In this document: positions 23,917 to 33,158 of the stretch, in pieces
Numbering within the stretch: the first letter of the stretch is position 1
Layout of the letters: the number at the start of each line of letters is the position of its first letter
Origin: Streptomyces sp. S465
GTDB lineage: Bacteria; Actinomycetota; Actinomycetes; Streptomycetales; Streptomycetaceae
NCBI RefSeq assembly: GCF_026898115.1
Contig: NZ_CP114036.1
Span: 7,062,001-7,126,000, forward strand
DNA: 64,000 nucleotides
Direction of reading: 5' to 3'
Notes under the pieces: model-generated
The model's input: only the letters and a program-made list of their open reading frames with translations
The model's database searches: none
Told to the model about the DNA's origin: nothing
Program-made: the position numbers and the translations under genes

Positions 23917-25989
23917 GTGCTGGGCAGCAGCGACAACGCCATGGGGAAGCACCGCAAGCACCGCAGCAGGCCGCCTTCGAGGAGCCGGGGGAGGCGGCTG
24001 CGCCGCTGGGCGGCCGCGCACGTCCGGCTGGACTACCCCCGGGCGGGGCGGCGGGGGGTGCGGCGTTGGCTGCCGTCGTGGCGTCAGATCGCCCTGTTCT
24101 TCCTGTTCTGCCTCGGCAGTCTGACCGGTCTGCTGAGCTATCTCTACCTGCAGACCGACATCCCCAAGAACCTCAACGACTTCGCCACCCAGCAGGACAA
24201 CGTCTACTACTGGGCCGACGGCACGGAGATGGCCCGCACCGGTCCGGTCAACCGGCAGGAGGTGCCGCTGGACAGGGTGCCGGAAAAGGTCCAGTGGGCG
24301 GTGCTCGCCGCCGAGAACGCCAGTTTCTACTCCGACAGCGGGGTGTCCCCGAGCGGTCTGATGCGGGCCGTGACCCGGATGGTGACGGGCGGTGAGACCC
24401 AGGGCGGATCCACCATCACCCAGCAGTACGTGAAGAACGCCTACCTGAATCAGCGTCAGACCTTCTCCCGCAAGCTCACCGAGATGTTCATGGCCATCAA
24501 GCTGGACGACCGGATGAGCAAGCGGGAGATCCTCCAGCGCTATCTCAACACCAGCTGGTTCGGGCGCGGCAGTTATGGCATTCAGCGGGCCTCGTACGCG
24601 TACTACGGCAAGGACGTCTCGGAACTCAACGCGAGCGAGGGCGCGCTGCTCGCCTCGCTGCTCAAGGGCGCCGGCACCTTCGATCCGACACTCAGCGCCA
24701 AGAACCACAAGCGGGCGGTCGAACGCTGGAAGTGGGTGCTGGACCGGATGGTCGACATCGGCCGGCTCTCCAAGGCCGAGCGGGCGCGCTATACGACGTT
24801 CCCCGAGCCCCAGCCGGAGCCCAAACCGGTCGGACTCACCGGTCAGGTCGGCTATCTGGTGGAGACCGCCAAGGCGTATGTGAGCTCCCACACCGATGTC
24901 TCCGACGCCGATTTCGACCTGGGCGGCTATCAGATTCACACCACCTTCGAGAGGTCGAAGGTGGACGCGCTCACCAAGGCGGTGAACGAGACGCGGGGCA
25001 AGCTCGACCCCGAGCGGCGCCCCGAGGACCGCAATGTGCGCATCGGCGCCGGCTCGGTGGCTCCGGACGGTGCCATTCGCGCGCTGTACGGCGGTCCCGG
25101 CTACCTCAAACAGGGGTTCAACGACGCGAACGCCTCCAATGTCCCCGCCGGCACCTCCTTCACCCCCTTCGTCTACGCCGCCGCGCTGCGCGACGGGGTG
25201 CTGTTGGAACGAGGCGGGGCGCGGACGCCCGTGACGCCCTCGACGCTCTACGACGGCGACAACAAGGTCGCCGTGCATACGCCCGAGGGGCCGTACTGGG
25301 ACCGCAGCGGCAAGATCGTGCGGGCCACCAACGACGGTGATGTCTCCTATGGGCAGGTCACGCTGCGTCAGGCGATCGTGCAGTCCATCAACACCCCGAT
25401 GATGCAGCTGGGCATGGACGTCGGCCTGGACGAGGTGCGGCGGGCGTCCATCGACGCGGGACTGCTGCCCAGCAGCTTCGGCGAGCGGGTGCCCGCGTTC
25501 TCGCTCGGCACCGCGACCCCCAGCTCCATCCGTATGGCGAGCGCCTACGGGACCTTCGCCGCCGGGGGTACGCACCATCCGCCCTACTCGGTGAGCGGGC
25601 TCACCCACGGCGGGGAGAGGGTGGAACTGCGCAAGGACCGTGCCAAGCGGGCCTTCAGCGCCGAGGTCGCGGCGGAGGTGGACGACGCGCTGCGCGGTGC
25701 GGTCCAGAGCCCGTCGGGTGCGGCGCACGGGGCCGCCGTGGCCGGGGAAGAGGTGGCCGGTAAGGGGGGCACGGCGCAGGACGGCACCTCGGCCTGGTTC
25801 GTCGGCTACACCAAGGAGCTGTCGACGGCGGTCTCGCTGTCCCGGCTGGACCCGAAGACCCAGGAGCTGATGCCGCTGGAGGGGTTGGGCGGGGAAGGCG
25901 CCGCCGACTCGGGAGACACCTACCCCCTGGACATCTGGAAGAGCTATATGACGGACCGGACGGCGGAACAGGACCGGACGGCGGAATAG
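23917..25989 (+). CDS. class A penicillin-binding protein homologue with degenerate transpeptidase motifs
   Basis: A 690-residue bitopic protein: basic cytoplasmic N-terminus, one span (about 58-78), a GT51 glycosyltransferase, then a transpeptidase-fold domain. The glycosyltransferase looks active, with E133 in AAENASFYSD, GGSTITQQ and E189 in RKLTEMFMAIKLD. In the transpeptidase, the usual SxxK reads G-T413-S-F-T416-P-F, so Ser and Lys are both Thr; SxN is present (S490-I-N492); KTG reads K616-G-G. A glycan polymerase without crosslinking is inferred. GTG 23917 has GGGGGAAACAC upstream; ATG 23860 or 23941 are alternatives. The stop codon lies inside an 18-bp tandem repeat. Confidence 0.85.
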   Translation: MLGSSDNAMGKHRKHRSRPPSRSRGRRLRRWAAAHVRLDYPRAGRRGVRRWLPSWRQIALFFLFCLGSLTGLLSYLYLQTDIPKNLNDFATQQDNVYYWADGTEMARTGPVNRQEVPLDRVPEKVQWAVLAAENASFYSDSGVSPSGLMRAVTRMVTGGETQGGSTITQQYVKNAYLNQRQTFSRKLTEMFMAIKLDDRMSKREILQRYLNTSWFGRGSYGIQRASYAYYGKDVSELNASEGALLASLLKGAGTFDPTLSAKNHKRAVERWKWVLDRMVDIGRLSKAERARYTTFPEPQPEPKPVGLTGQVGYLVETAKAYVSSHTDVSDADFDLGGYQIHTTFERSKVDALTKAVNETRGKLDPERRPEDRNVRIGAGSVAPDGAIRALYGGPGYLKQGFNDANASNVPAGTSFTPFVYAAALRDGVLLERGGARTPVTPSTLYDGDNKVAVHTPEGPYWDRSGKIVRATNDGDVSYGQVTLRQAIVQSINTPMMQLGMDVGLDEVRRASIDAGLLPSSFGERVPAFSLGTATPSSIRMASAYGTFAAGGTHHPPYSVSGLTHGGERVELRKDRAKRAFSAEVAAEVDDALRGAVQSPSGAAHGAAVAGEEVAGKGGTAQDGTSAWFVGYTKELSTAVSLSRLDPKTQELMPLEGLGGEGAADSGDTYPLDIWKSYMTDRTAEQDRTAE

Positions 25990-26025
25990 GACGAGGCGGC
26001 GGAACAGGACCGGACGGCGGAACAC
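25954..26025 (+). repeat. 18-bp tandem repeat spanning the PBP stop codon
   Basis: Four units of GACCGGACGGCGGAACAG-type sequence start at 25954, 25972, 25990 and 26008. The second unit has CAG changed to TAG, which is the stop codon. Units three and four lie beyond the gene and would still read DEAAEQ and DRTAEH in frame. Confidence 0.9.
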
Positions 26026-26054
26026 GGCCGGGCGGTTCGGGCCCGAGCGGGACG

Positions 26055-27371
26055 CTATTCGGTCTTGGTGTACGTCGACCAGTCCGGCGATTGCGCCGGG
26101 TCCAGCATCCGCAGCTTCGCCAGCACCTTCGGGTCCTGGGCGTCCAGCCAGTCGGCGAGCTGCTTGAACGACACGCACCGCACACCGTCGCGGCGGCATA
26201 CGCTCCTCATCACGTCCTCGATGGCCTGCATATAGATGCCGCCGTTCCAGGTCTCGAAGTGATTGCCGATGAACAGCGGTGCCCGGCTGCCGTTGTAGAC
26301 CCGCTCGAAGCCATTGAGATAGCCCTGGCGGGTCAGCCGCTCCCACTCCGGGTATTTCGCCGGATCGCCCTCGGTGCTGTCACCGGACTGGTTGTAGAGG
26401 AAGTTGAAGTCCATCGACAGGACCTGCTTCTCGCTCTCCGGGTACGGCACCAGCTGTAGCGGGAAGTTCCAGATTCCGTCGACCTTGGACGGCCAGAGCT
26501 GGAAGTCGCCCGGGGAGCTCGCGTCATAGCGCCAGCCCATGGATTTGATGGCCGGGATCAGCGTCTTCTGACCCTCCAGGCACGGGGCGCGCCCGCCGAC
26601 CAGTTCCACGTCGTAGTCGAACGGCAGCGGTTCGATGTCGGTGAAGCCGGTGTTGGTCTTCCAGTGCTTCACAAATGAGTACGCCTGTTCCGTCTCGCTC
26701 TTCCACTCCTGGGTGGACCAGTCCTCGCCGCCCTTGGCGCCGCAGAAATGGCCGTTGAAGTGGGAGCCGATCTCATTGCCGTCCAGCCAGGCCCCGCGCA
26801 ACTGCTCCAGGGTCTCCCTGATGTGCTCGTCGGTGGGGAAGGAGATGGCGGCCGAGCCCCTCTTGTGCTGCGGCGGCTGGTAGAGGTCGCTCTTCGACTT
26901 GGGCAGCAGATACATGCCGCTCAGGAAGAACGTCATCGTGGCGTCGCTCTCCTTGGCGACCTGGCGGAAACGGGAGAAGAGGTGGTCGTCGTTCTCCAGC
27001 GCGCCGTCCCAGGAGAAGACCACGAACTGTGGCGGTTTCTCACCGGGTTTGAGCTTTTCCGGCTTGAGCTGGTGCGGCTGCGGCCCGGTGTAGGACGTGG
27101 AGCCGTCCCCGAGCACCTTGACCTTGCCGTCCCAGTCGGCGTACTTGTCCTTCTTCTTGGCCTCTTTGGGGACCCGGTCCGACTTGGGGGACGCCGCGAC
27201 GGCCGGGAGATCCTCGCCCGGGGCCTCGCTCGTGTCCCCGCGCGAGGTGAGGGCTATCAGCAGCGCCACCACCACGGCCACGGCCGTCAGCGCGCCTATG
27301 GGCGCGGCAACGCCATAGGCGTTCTTCGCGTTTAAAGCCTTCAACGCCTTCATGATCTTCAGCGCCTTCAC
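26055..27371 (-). CDS. membrane-anchored polysaccharide-deacetylase-like protein
   Basis: A 438-residue protein with a short basic repeat (KALKIMKALKALN), one membrane span at about 24-42 (ALTAVAVVVALLIALTS) and an outside domain. FVVFSWDGALENDD resembles the first NodB motif (metal-binding Asp), and GNEIGSHFNGHFCG supplies the HxxxH-type second motif. The C-terminal half (WRYDASSPGDFQLWP, PLFIGNHFETWNGG) also fits a carbohydrate deacetylase fold. The substrate may be cell-wall glycan, given the convergent PBP gene, but this is inference. GTG start; the stop lies 65 bases from the PBP stop. Confidence 0.75.
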   Translation of the reverse strand: MKALKIMKALKALNAKNAYGVAAPIGALTAVAVVVALLIALTSRGDTSEAPGEDLPAVAASPKSDRVPKEAKKKDKYADWDGKVKVLGDGSTSYTGPQPHQLKPEKLKPGEKPPQFVVFSWDGALENDDHLFSRFRQVAKESDATMTFFLSGMYLLPKSKSDLYQPPQHKRGSAAISFPTDEHIRETLEQLRGAWLDGNEIGSHFNGHFCGAKGGEDWSTQEWKSETEQAYSFVKHWKTNTGFTDIEPLPFDYDVELVGGRAPCLEGQKTLIPAIKSMGWRYDASSPGDFQLWPSKVDGIWNFPLQLVPYPESEKQVLSMDFNFLYNQSGDSTEGDPAKYPEWERLTRQGYLNGFERVYNGSRAPLFIGNHFETWNGGIYMQAIEDVMRSVCRRDGVRCVSFKQLADWLDAQDPKVLAKLRMLDPAQSPDWSTYTKTE

Positions 27372-27454
27372 GGGTCCCGCCCCCTGGCAACAGTACAGAT
27401 GTACGTCCCCCCTAGTATCACAGAAGTATCACGTGCTCTTCACACGGGTCTCCG

Positions 27455-28852
27455 TCACCAACCGGTCAACAGCAGATGGTTGACGGCCAGTGCGAGACAC
27501 GCCTGGACCAGAAGCCATCGGCGTCGGTCGTCAGCGGGCAGCAGCGCGGTGGTGGGCAGCAGCCAGAGGAGGAAGGGAAGCCAGATGCGCTCCGTCTCGG
27601 CCTTGCTCATCCCGGACAGGTCGGCCACGGCGAGCGCGAGCAGCGCGGCGAAGGTCAGCACGACGAGCTTGTCCGGGGTGCCGGCCCCGCCCCGGCGCTG
27701 CCGCCGCAGAACATCGGGCAGCGCCGCGAGCATACGCCGCACACCCGCGACACCGGCCGGGCCGGCGACCACCGTCGCGACGGCCAGGTTGGCCCAGACC
27801 CAGTACCCGTAAGGACGTTCCGAGGCGACGCCCTGGTAGTAGCGCGTCACCAGCAGGGAGTAGCCCTCCCACCACCGGAACCCGGCCGCGGTGAACGCGC
27901 CCGCCACCGCCGCCACCCCCGTCAGCGCGAAGGGCAGCGGCCGCGTGGTGCGGGCGAGCAGCAGCACGGCGACGGCGGGCAGCGCGAGCAGCGTCAGCCC
28001 GTAGGAGAGATAGACCGTCAGCCCCAGCAGCAGTCCGGAGCCGAACGCGACGGCCCGTGGCGCCCGGACCGTACGCGTCGCCGCGAGCGCCAGCAGGGCG
28101 AGCCCCCAGGCCGCGACGGCCGCGAACCAGCCATCGGCCGAGGCGCCCGCCCAGACCGCCCCGGGCGCCAGGACCAGGAACGGGGCGGCCGCGCGGGCGG
28201 CGTGCTCCCGCCCCAGCGCGCGCAGCGTGACCAGGACCGCGACCGCAGCCGAAGCGCCCACGGTGATACAGAACGCCCCCGCCCGGCCACCCCCGCCCAG
28301 ACCGAACCGGTCCAGGGCCACGAAGGTGAGCACGGCGCCGGGCGGATGGCCGGCGATATGCGCGGGCCAGTGGTCGGGCTGAGTGAGCAGGATGTGGCCC
28401 GTGAAACCGCGCAGGGCCGCGCCGATGTCGTGGAACCGGTCGATACCGCGCAGATACTCGTGGCGCGTGGTCAGCCGCTCCGCCACCCCCCGGTGCCATC
28501 CGTCGACCAGCGCCAGGGACCAGGTCCAGGCCATGGCAGCGGCCCACACCGCCCCCAGCAGCCCGCGCCACGGCAGCCGCGCCGCGAGCCGCGGCCCGTG
28601 GACGACGACCGCGGCGGCGACGGCCAGAGCGGCGGGCGTGCCCGGACCCACGTGGGGGAGCCAGTCGGCGTACAGCGGCGCCCAGTCGACGTACAGGGAG
28701 TGATCGGCCCGCTGGATCAGGGTGCCGACGACGGCGGCGACGGCGAAGAGCACGGCGGCGGCGGAGGCGGCGAGCACGTCCCACCGGCGGCCGGTCCGTG
28801 CGGCGTCCTCGTCGGCCCGGGTGGCGCTGGCGCTGCGCAAGGGGAGTTTCAC
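27455..28852 (-). CDS. polytopic membrane protein, GT-C glycosyltransferase-like
   Basis: A 465-residue protein with about ten to twelve hydrophobic helices. An early loop carries LYVDWAPLYADWLPHV, and a later one HIAGHPPGAVLTFVALDRFG; the HPPG loop is common in GT-C enzymes that use lipid-linked sugars. The end has KAETERIWLPFLLWLLP, another frequent GT-C feature. The family and donor cannot be fixed. It starts with GTG and is divergent from the molybdopterin oxidoreductase gene. Confidence 0.7.
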   Translation of the reverse strand: MKLPLRSASATRADEDAARTGRRWDVLAASAAAVLFAVAAVVGTLIQRADHSLYVDWAPLYADWLPHVGPGTPAALAVAAAVVVHGPRLAARLPWRGLLGAVWAAAMAWTWSLALVDGWHRGVAERLTTRHEYLRGIDRFHDIGAALRGFTGHILLTQPDHWPAHIAGHPPGAVLTFVALDRFGLGGGGRAGAFCITVGASAAVAVLVTLRALGREHAARAAAPFLVLAPGAVWAGASADGWFAAVAAWGLALLALAATRTVRAPRAVAFGSGLLLGLTVYLSYGLTLLALPAVAVLLLARTTRPLPFALTGVAAVAGAFTAAGFRWWEGYSLLVTRYYQGVASERPYGYWVWANLAVATVVAGPAGVAGVRRMLAALPDVLRRQRRGGAGTPDKLVVLTFAALLALAVADLSGMSKAETERIWLPFLLWLLPTTALLPADDRRRWLLVQACLALAVNHLLLTGW

Positions 28853-29004
28853 GACGTCACGCTACGTCGCGGAGCCCGCTGTCGGGCCGCCGCGCCATGC
28901 GCCGTCATCGAACCGTCAGATCCTCGTGGCCAGGCGGGCGACGTCACCGTTTCGTCATGGCGGCAAGGCCCCGGAACGCGGTTCGGCGGTCCTACGGTCA
29001 AGCC

Positions 29005-30288
29005 ATGAGCCACCGCCCCCACACCGACCGCAACCGTCCCGCCCTATGGCGGAGCCCGCTCCGCGGCCCCTGGCTGACCTCCGTCTTCGGCCTGGTCCTG
29101 CTCGTCGGCATCCCCGTGCTCTTCGTGACCGGCCTGCTGTCGTACGCGGCCTACAACCCCGATCTGTCCCCGGTCAACGACGAGACCCCGGACAAGGGGC
29201 TGCTCGGCTTCTACCTCTTCTCCTGGCCGACCCGTCCCTCCTGGCTCTACCGCGTCACCCAGGGCGTGCACGTCACCCTCGGCATCGTGCTCGTGCCGGT
29301 GCTGCTGGCGAAGCTGTGGTCGGTCATCCCCAGGCTCTTCGCCTGGCCGCCGGTGCGGTCGGTGGGGTACGCGCTGGAGCGGATCTCGCTGCTCGCGCTG
29401 GTCGGCGGCGGGCTGTTCGAGTTCGCGACCGGGGTGCTCAACGTCCAGCTGGACTACGTCTTCCCCGGGTCGTTCTACCCGCTCCACTTCTACGGGGCAT
29501 GGATCTTCATGGCGGCCTTCGTGGTCCATGTGGCGCTGCGCCTGCCGCGTATGGCGCGGTCACTGCGCGGCCGCGACCTGCGGGCGGAACTGCGCACGCC
29601 GGTGTCGGCCACCCGGCCGGAGCCGCCCGACGACACCGGCTTGGTCAGCCCGCGCCCGGCCGCGCCGACCATGTCCCGGCGGGGCGCGCTCGCGATGGTC
29701 GGCACCGGCTCGTTCGCGCTGCTGGTGGTGACGGCCGGGCAGAGCATCGGCGGCCCGCTGCGCACCAGCGCCCTGCTCGCCCCGCACGGGCGCGACCCGG
29801 GACGGGGGCCGAACGGCTTCCAGATCAACAAGACCGCCGTGGGGGTCGGCATCCGCGCCCGTGACATCGGGCCCGGCTGGCGGCTGGTGGTGCGGGGCGC
29901 GACCGGCCGCGAGACCGTCCTCACCCGGCAGCAGCTGCTGCGGCTGCCGGGACACGGCGCGGCGCTGCCCATCGCCTGTGTGGAGGGCTGGTCCACCTCC
30001 GACCAGCGGTGGGAGGGGGTACGGCTGGCCGACCTCGCCGCGCTGGTGGGACATGCCGACCGGCCGCCGAAGGTCCTGGTGGAGTCGGTGCAGCGGCACG
30101 GCTCCTTCCGCAGCGTCGTCCTGAGCGACACCCAGGTCCGCGACCCGCGCTCACTGCTGGCCCTGAAGGTCAACGGCGCGGACCTGTCGCCGGACCACGG
30201 CTATCCGGCGCGGATCATCGTGCCGGGGGCGCCGGGGGTGCACAACACCAAGTGGGTCGGCCGGCTGACGTTCGGGGAGAGGGCATGA
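29005..30288 (+). CDS. molybdopterin-dependent oxidoreductase with cytochrome-b-like N-terminus
   Basis: A 427-residue protein in two parts. Residues about 20-180 form four membrane helices with His at H89, H161 and H175, as in b-type cytochromes of the b561 type. After a linker, SRRGALAMVGTGSFALLVV (about 224-242) looks like a twin-arginine or anchor segment. The rest is a sulfite-oxidase-type molybdopterin domain with the Mo-ligand Cys in LPIACVEGWS (C325) and a GYPARIIVPGAPG segment. It probably oxidises or reduces a small substrate outside the membrane and passes electrons via heme. ATG chosen before MSHRPHTDRNRP. GGAAC and CGGTC, about 17 bases apart, lie just upstream and could be an ECF-type promoter. 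Confidence 0.85.
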   Translation: MSHRPHTDRNRPALWRSPLRGPWLTSVFGLVLLVGIPVLFVTGLLSYAAYNPDLSPVNDETPDKGLLGFYLFSWPTRPSWLYRVTQGVHVTLGIVLVPVLLAKLWSVIPRLFAWPPVRSVGYALERISLLALVGGGLFEFATGVLNVQLDYVFPGSFYPLHFYGAWIFMAAFVVHVALRLPRMARSLRGRDLRAELRTPVSATRPEPPDDTGLVSPRPAAPTMSRRGALAMVGTGSFALLVVTAGQSIGGPLRTSALLAPHGRDPGRGPNGFQINKTAVGVGIRARDIGPGWRLVVRGATGRETVLTRQQLLRLPGHGAALPIACVEGWSTSDQRWEGVRLADLAALVGHADRPPKVLVESVQRHGSFRSVVLSDTQVRDPRSLLALKVNGADLSPDHGYPARIIVPGAPGVHNTKWVGRLTFGERA

Positions 30289-30872
30289 GGGGACTGGTGC
30301 GGGTTCTTGTGCCTCTTATGCCAGGTCTGCGGCGCGGCCTTGGGCGGGGGCTGCGGGGTGGTCTCCGGGGCCTCCGGTGGGGGCTGCGGCGCGGGCACGG
30401 CGGCGCGCCGCTGCGACTGCCGCTGCTGCTGGCCTCCTTCGCGCTGACCGCGTACGCGGGGATCAGGCTGCTGCGCGGCGACTGGTTCGGCATCCTGCTC
30501 TGGCTGGTGGGCGCGGCCGTCCTGCACGATCTGGTGCTGCTGCCGCTGTACGCGCTCGCGGACCGGGCCGTGCGCGCCGCGCTCCCGGCCCCGGCCTCGT
30601 GGATCAACCACGTACGGGTGCCGGCCTTCGTCTCCGGGCTGTTGCTGCTGGTGTGGTTCCCGCTGATCCTCGGCCGGGAGGAGCGCCGTTACGAGCACGC
30701 GACCGGGCTGACCGCCGGCGTCTTCTGGCCGCGCTGGCTGCTGATCACCGCGGGGCTGTTCGCCGTCTCGGCCCTGTGGCTGGCGATCCGGGTGTGGTGG
30801 CGCCGCCGTCGGGCCGGGGCGGAGGATCCGCGGAAGCCCGCCGCAGGCCCCGTACGGCCCAACCGGCCCTGA
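30285..30872 (+). CDS. small polytopic membrane protein
   Basis: A 195-residue protein whose ATG overlaps the oxidoreductase stop (ATGA, 30285-30288). After an Arg/Gly-rich repetitive leader (GLRRGLGRGLRGGLRG) come about four spans: LLLASFALTAYAGIRLL, FGILLWLVGAAVLHDLVLLPLYAL, VPAFVSGLLLLVWFPLIL and WLLITAGLFAVSALWLAI. No family is recognised. The coupling suggests a subunit or assembly partner of the molybdoenzyme. Confidence 0.75.
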   Translation: MRGLVRVLVPLMPGLRRGLGRGLRGGLRGLRWGLRRGHGGAPLRLPLLLASFALTAYAGIRLLRGDWFGILLWLVGAAVLHDLVLLPLYALADRAVRAALPAPASWINHVRVPAFVSGLLLLVWFPLILGREERRYEHATGLTAGVFWPRWLLITAGLFAVSALWLAIRVWWRRRRAGAEDPRKPAAGPVRPNRP

Positions 30873-31500
30873 CCGCGGCACCGGCGACCGCGTACCCCAG
30901 CGTCCCGATCCACGTCCCGGCCTCGACCGCACGGACCGTCACATACTGGGCCACGCCCGCGAGCGGCACGCAGAGCCACCAGCGCCACCACCAGCAGCGC
31001 GTACCACGGATGGCCCGGAGTCATCAGCCGGAACGTGAGCCCGGTCACCACGAGCGCGCCGCGCCAGGGCCGCCGGGGATTGCCGCGCGGCAGGACCCGG
31101 AGGACGACCGCGAGCAGAACGGCCGCTGATCACCGGCAGGGCCCAGGTGTCCGGGTCGGGCAGGAACAGGCGCGGCAGAGGACCGCGGCCTGACGGGTGC
31201 CCAGGCGGCGGACCGTCCACGCGGCGGCGGCGAAGAGCGCCCAGGCGGTGGCGTACGTACCTGCCGGAAGGTCAGGAACAGGACGGCGAGGAGCGAGCCG
31301 AGCAGCGCGGCGAGGACGAGCGGCGCGATCCACGGGCGGGCTCCGCGCGCCCGCGCGCCCGCGCGGGCGGGGCGGGGCGCGCCGCCGGGCCGCGCCCGGC
31401 CGGGCCCCGCGGTGGTGCGCCGCAGCCGTCGGCCGGTGGCTGAGGGCCGGGCCGGTCCGCCGACCCATCAGCCATCAGCCATCAACCATCGGCCGGGGCG
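30873..31500 (-). pseudogene. multiply frameshifted GT-C-type membrane protein gene
   Basis: No intact frame exists here, but the minus strand yields consecutive membrane-protein pieces in alternating frames: PWIAPLVLAALLGSLLAVLF (near 31350-31290), GTYATAWALFAAAAWTVRRL (near 31255-31195), RLFLPDPDTWALPVIS (to about 31125), AAVLLAVVLRVLPRG through LTFRLMTPGHPWYALLVVAL (about 31125-30975), then VPLAGVAQYVTVRAVEAG (about 30970-30915). At least four frame changes are needed. The TPGxPWYALL motif fits the C-terminal part of mannosyltransferase-like GT-C proteins. It would be the fourth gene of the operon upstream. Four TGATGGN units sit near 31464-31492. Confidence 0.6.
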
Positions 31501-31572
31501 CCGGAGCAACTGGCCGGTGCGCCCCAGCAGCCGACCGGGCGTCAGGAGACCGCGGGACCGCGCGGGCACGGC

Positions 31573-32346
31573 TCAGCGCTCCGTGGCGGATCGGGGTCCG
31601 GGCGGTGTGCGGCGCAGCGCCATGAAGCCGCGGTCCTGCGCGGTCCACTGCTCGACCGGGGCCCAGCCGGCCGCGCGTGCGTGGTGCAGCAGGGCCCGGA
31701 TGCCGACCCGGGCCCAGGGGAAGGCCGTGCCCACTCCGCCCCGCCCGTCGTCCACGCGTACGCGCACCCGCTCGTCCACATCGGCCGCGGCCGCCTCCAC
31801 CAGCAGCAGCCCGCCGGGGGCGATCAGCTGGGCGACGCGCGCCAGCAGGGCCCGCGGATCGCCCCCGATGCCGATGTTGCCGTCGATCAGCAGCGCCGTG
31901 CCCCAGCGTCCCTCCCCGGGCAGCGGTGCGAAGACCGAGCGGCACAGCGCGGGCCCGCCCGCACGGACCGTACGGGCGACGGCCGCCTGGCTGACGTCGA
32001 TACCCAGGCAGGGGCGGCCCAGCAGGGCCAGCGCGGCCACCAGCCGGCCGGGTCCGCAGCCGATGTCGAGCGTCGGGCTCTGACATCGCCGCAGCACGGT
32101 GCGGTCGGCCGCGTCGGGGGCGGCACACCAGCGTTCGACGTCCAGGGGCAGCATCCAGCCGTCGGCGCGGCGCAGGAACAGCGGTCCTCGGCCCGCGCGC
32201 AGCGCTCGGACGTAGGGGTCGGCGTGCCATGGGGCGCCCGCGCGGCGGGAGGGAGCCCGCTCGCGCACCGACTCTCCGCGCACCGATCCGTCGTGCACCG
32301 ATCCGTCGTGCACCGATCCGTCGTGCACCGACTCGGCCGTGCTCAT
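31573..32346 (-). CDS. class I SAM-dependent methyltransferase
   Basis: A 257-residue enzyme with motif I LDIGCGPGRLVAAL at about 92-105, PCLGIDVSQAAVAR as the acidic strand, and a post-motif LIAPGGLLLVEAAA. The first 20 residues are VHDGS repeats encoded by a 15-bp DNA repeat, so the true start could be later, although the ATG overlaps the upstream stop (ATGA, 32343-32346). It is third in the operon GT2 - TIGR04282 - methyltransferase, a set often found together in actinobacteria, presumably for a methylated sugar or lipid; the substrate is unknown. Confidence 0.8.
   Translation of the reverse strand: MSTAESVHDGSVHDGSVHDGSVRGESVRERAPSRRAGAPWHADPYVRALRAGRGPLFLRRADGWMLPLDVERWCAAPDAADRTVLRRCQSPTLDIGCGPGRLVAALALLGRPCLGIDVSQAAVARTVRAGGPALCRSVFAPLPGEGRWGTALLIDGNIGIGGDPRALLARVAQLIAPGGLLLVEAAAADVDERVRVRVDDGRGGVGTAFPWARVGIRALLHHARAAGWAPVEQWTAQDRGFMALRRTPPGPRSATER
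32266..32340 (-). repeat. 15-bp tandem repeats at the methyltransferase start
   Basis: CACCGATCCGTCGTG (plus strand) is repeated perfectly three times at 32281, 32296 and 32311, with degenerate units on both sides. It encodes the VHDGS repeat of the methyltransferase N-terminus. Confidence 0.9.
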
Positions 32347-33158
32347 CGCGCAGAGGCCCGGGACAGCCGGGCGAGGGTCCGGGCGAACCGCCCGCCCGGG
32401 GCGTCGGCCGCCACGCGTTCGGCGTCCTCGGCCGTGTCCACGTCGCGCAGCATCGGCAGGTCGCCCACCCGCAGCCCCGCGTCGGTCAGCCGGCGCCGCT
32501 GTGCGGCACCGGTCGCGGCGGTGGACATCGGCACGCCCCGCAGCAGACCGGGGTCCGGTTCCGCCAGACCCAGGGCCCAGAAGCCGCCGTCGGCGGCCGG
32601 GCCGAACCACGCGTCGCGGTCCTGCCAGCCGTCCGTGCCCAGCGCGGGGGCGAGGAGAGCCGGGGTGACCTGCGGAGTGTCCATGCCGATCAGCAGCGTG
32701 GGGCCCTGGCAGGCGGCGAAGGCCGCGGCGAGCCGTTCGTCCAGACCGCCGTCGCACTGCCGCACCACCTCGAAGCCCGGCGGCAGCCACGGCCCGGGGT
32801 GTCCGTCGAGCACCAGCACCCTGCGGTGGGCGGGCATCGCGAGCGCGGCGTGCAGGGTGTCGGCGAGGGCCGCCTCGGCGAGCGAGGCGGCCTCGGCGAA
32901 GGTGTACGGGGGAGCGAGTCTGGTCTTCACCCGCCCTGGGATCGGTTCCTTGGCGATGACGAGCAGTGTCGTCCTGCCTCCGGGAGCCGCCGGGGAGGCG
33001 GAACCGACGGCGACGACGGGCCCGGAACCGGAAGCGGTATCAGGTCCGGCGCCGGGGCGGTCCGGTGCCGGGGGAGCCGGGTCCGGTGCCCGGGGTGCCG
33101 GGTCCGGTGCCGGGGGGACCTCCGCCGCGTGCGCGCCCTCGCGTGGCGCGGCGCTCAC
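32343..33158 (-). CDS. TIGR04282/DUF2064 glycosyltransferase-like protein
   Basis: A 271-residue protein with a nucleotide-sugar transferase fold. After a Pro/Ala-rich leader of about 60 residues, the core reads LLVIAKEPIPGRVKTRLAPP, then LDGHPGPWLPPG, LLIGMDTPQVTP (acidic metal site) and GPAADGGFWALGL, ending with MLRDVDTAEDAERV. These are the hallmarks of the DUF2064 family, always found near GT2 genes. GTG start overlapping the GT2 stop (GTGA). Donor and acceptor are unknown. Confidence 0.85.
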   Translation of the reverse strand: MSAAPREGAHAAEVPPAPDPAPRAPDPAPPAPDRPGAGPDTASGSGPVVAVGSASPAAPGGRTTLLVIAKEPIPGRVKTRLAPPYTFAEAASLAEAALADTLHAALAMPAHRRVLVLDGHPGPWLPPGFEVVRQCDGGLDERLAAAFAACQGPTLLIGMDTPQVTPALLAPALGTDGWQDRDAWFGPAADGGFWALGLAEPDPGLLRGVPMSTAATGAAQRRRLTDAGLRVGDLPMLRDVDTAEDAERVAADAPGGRFARTLARLSRASAR

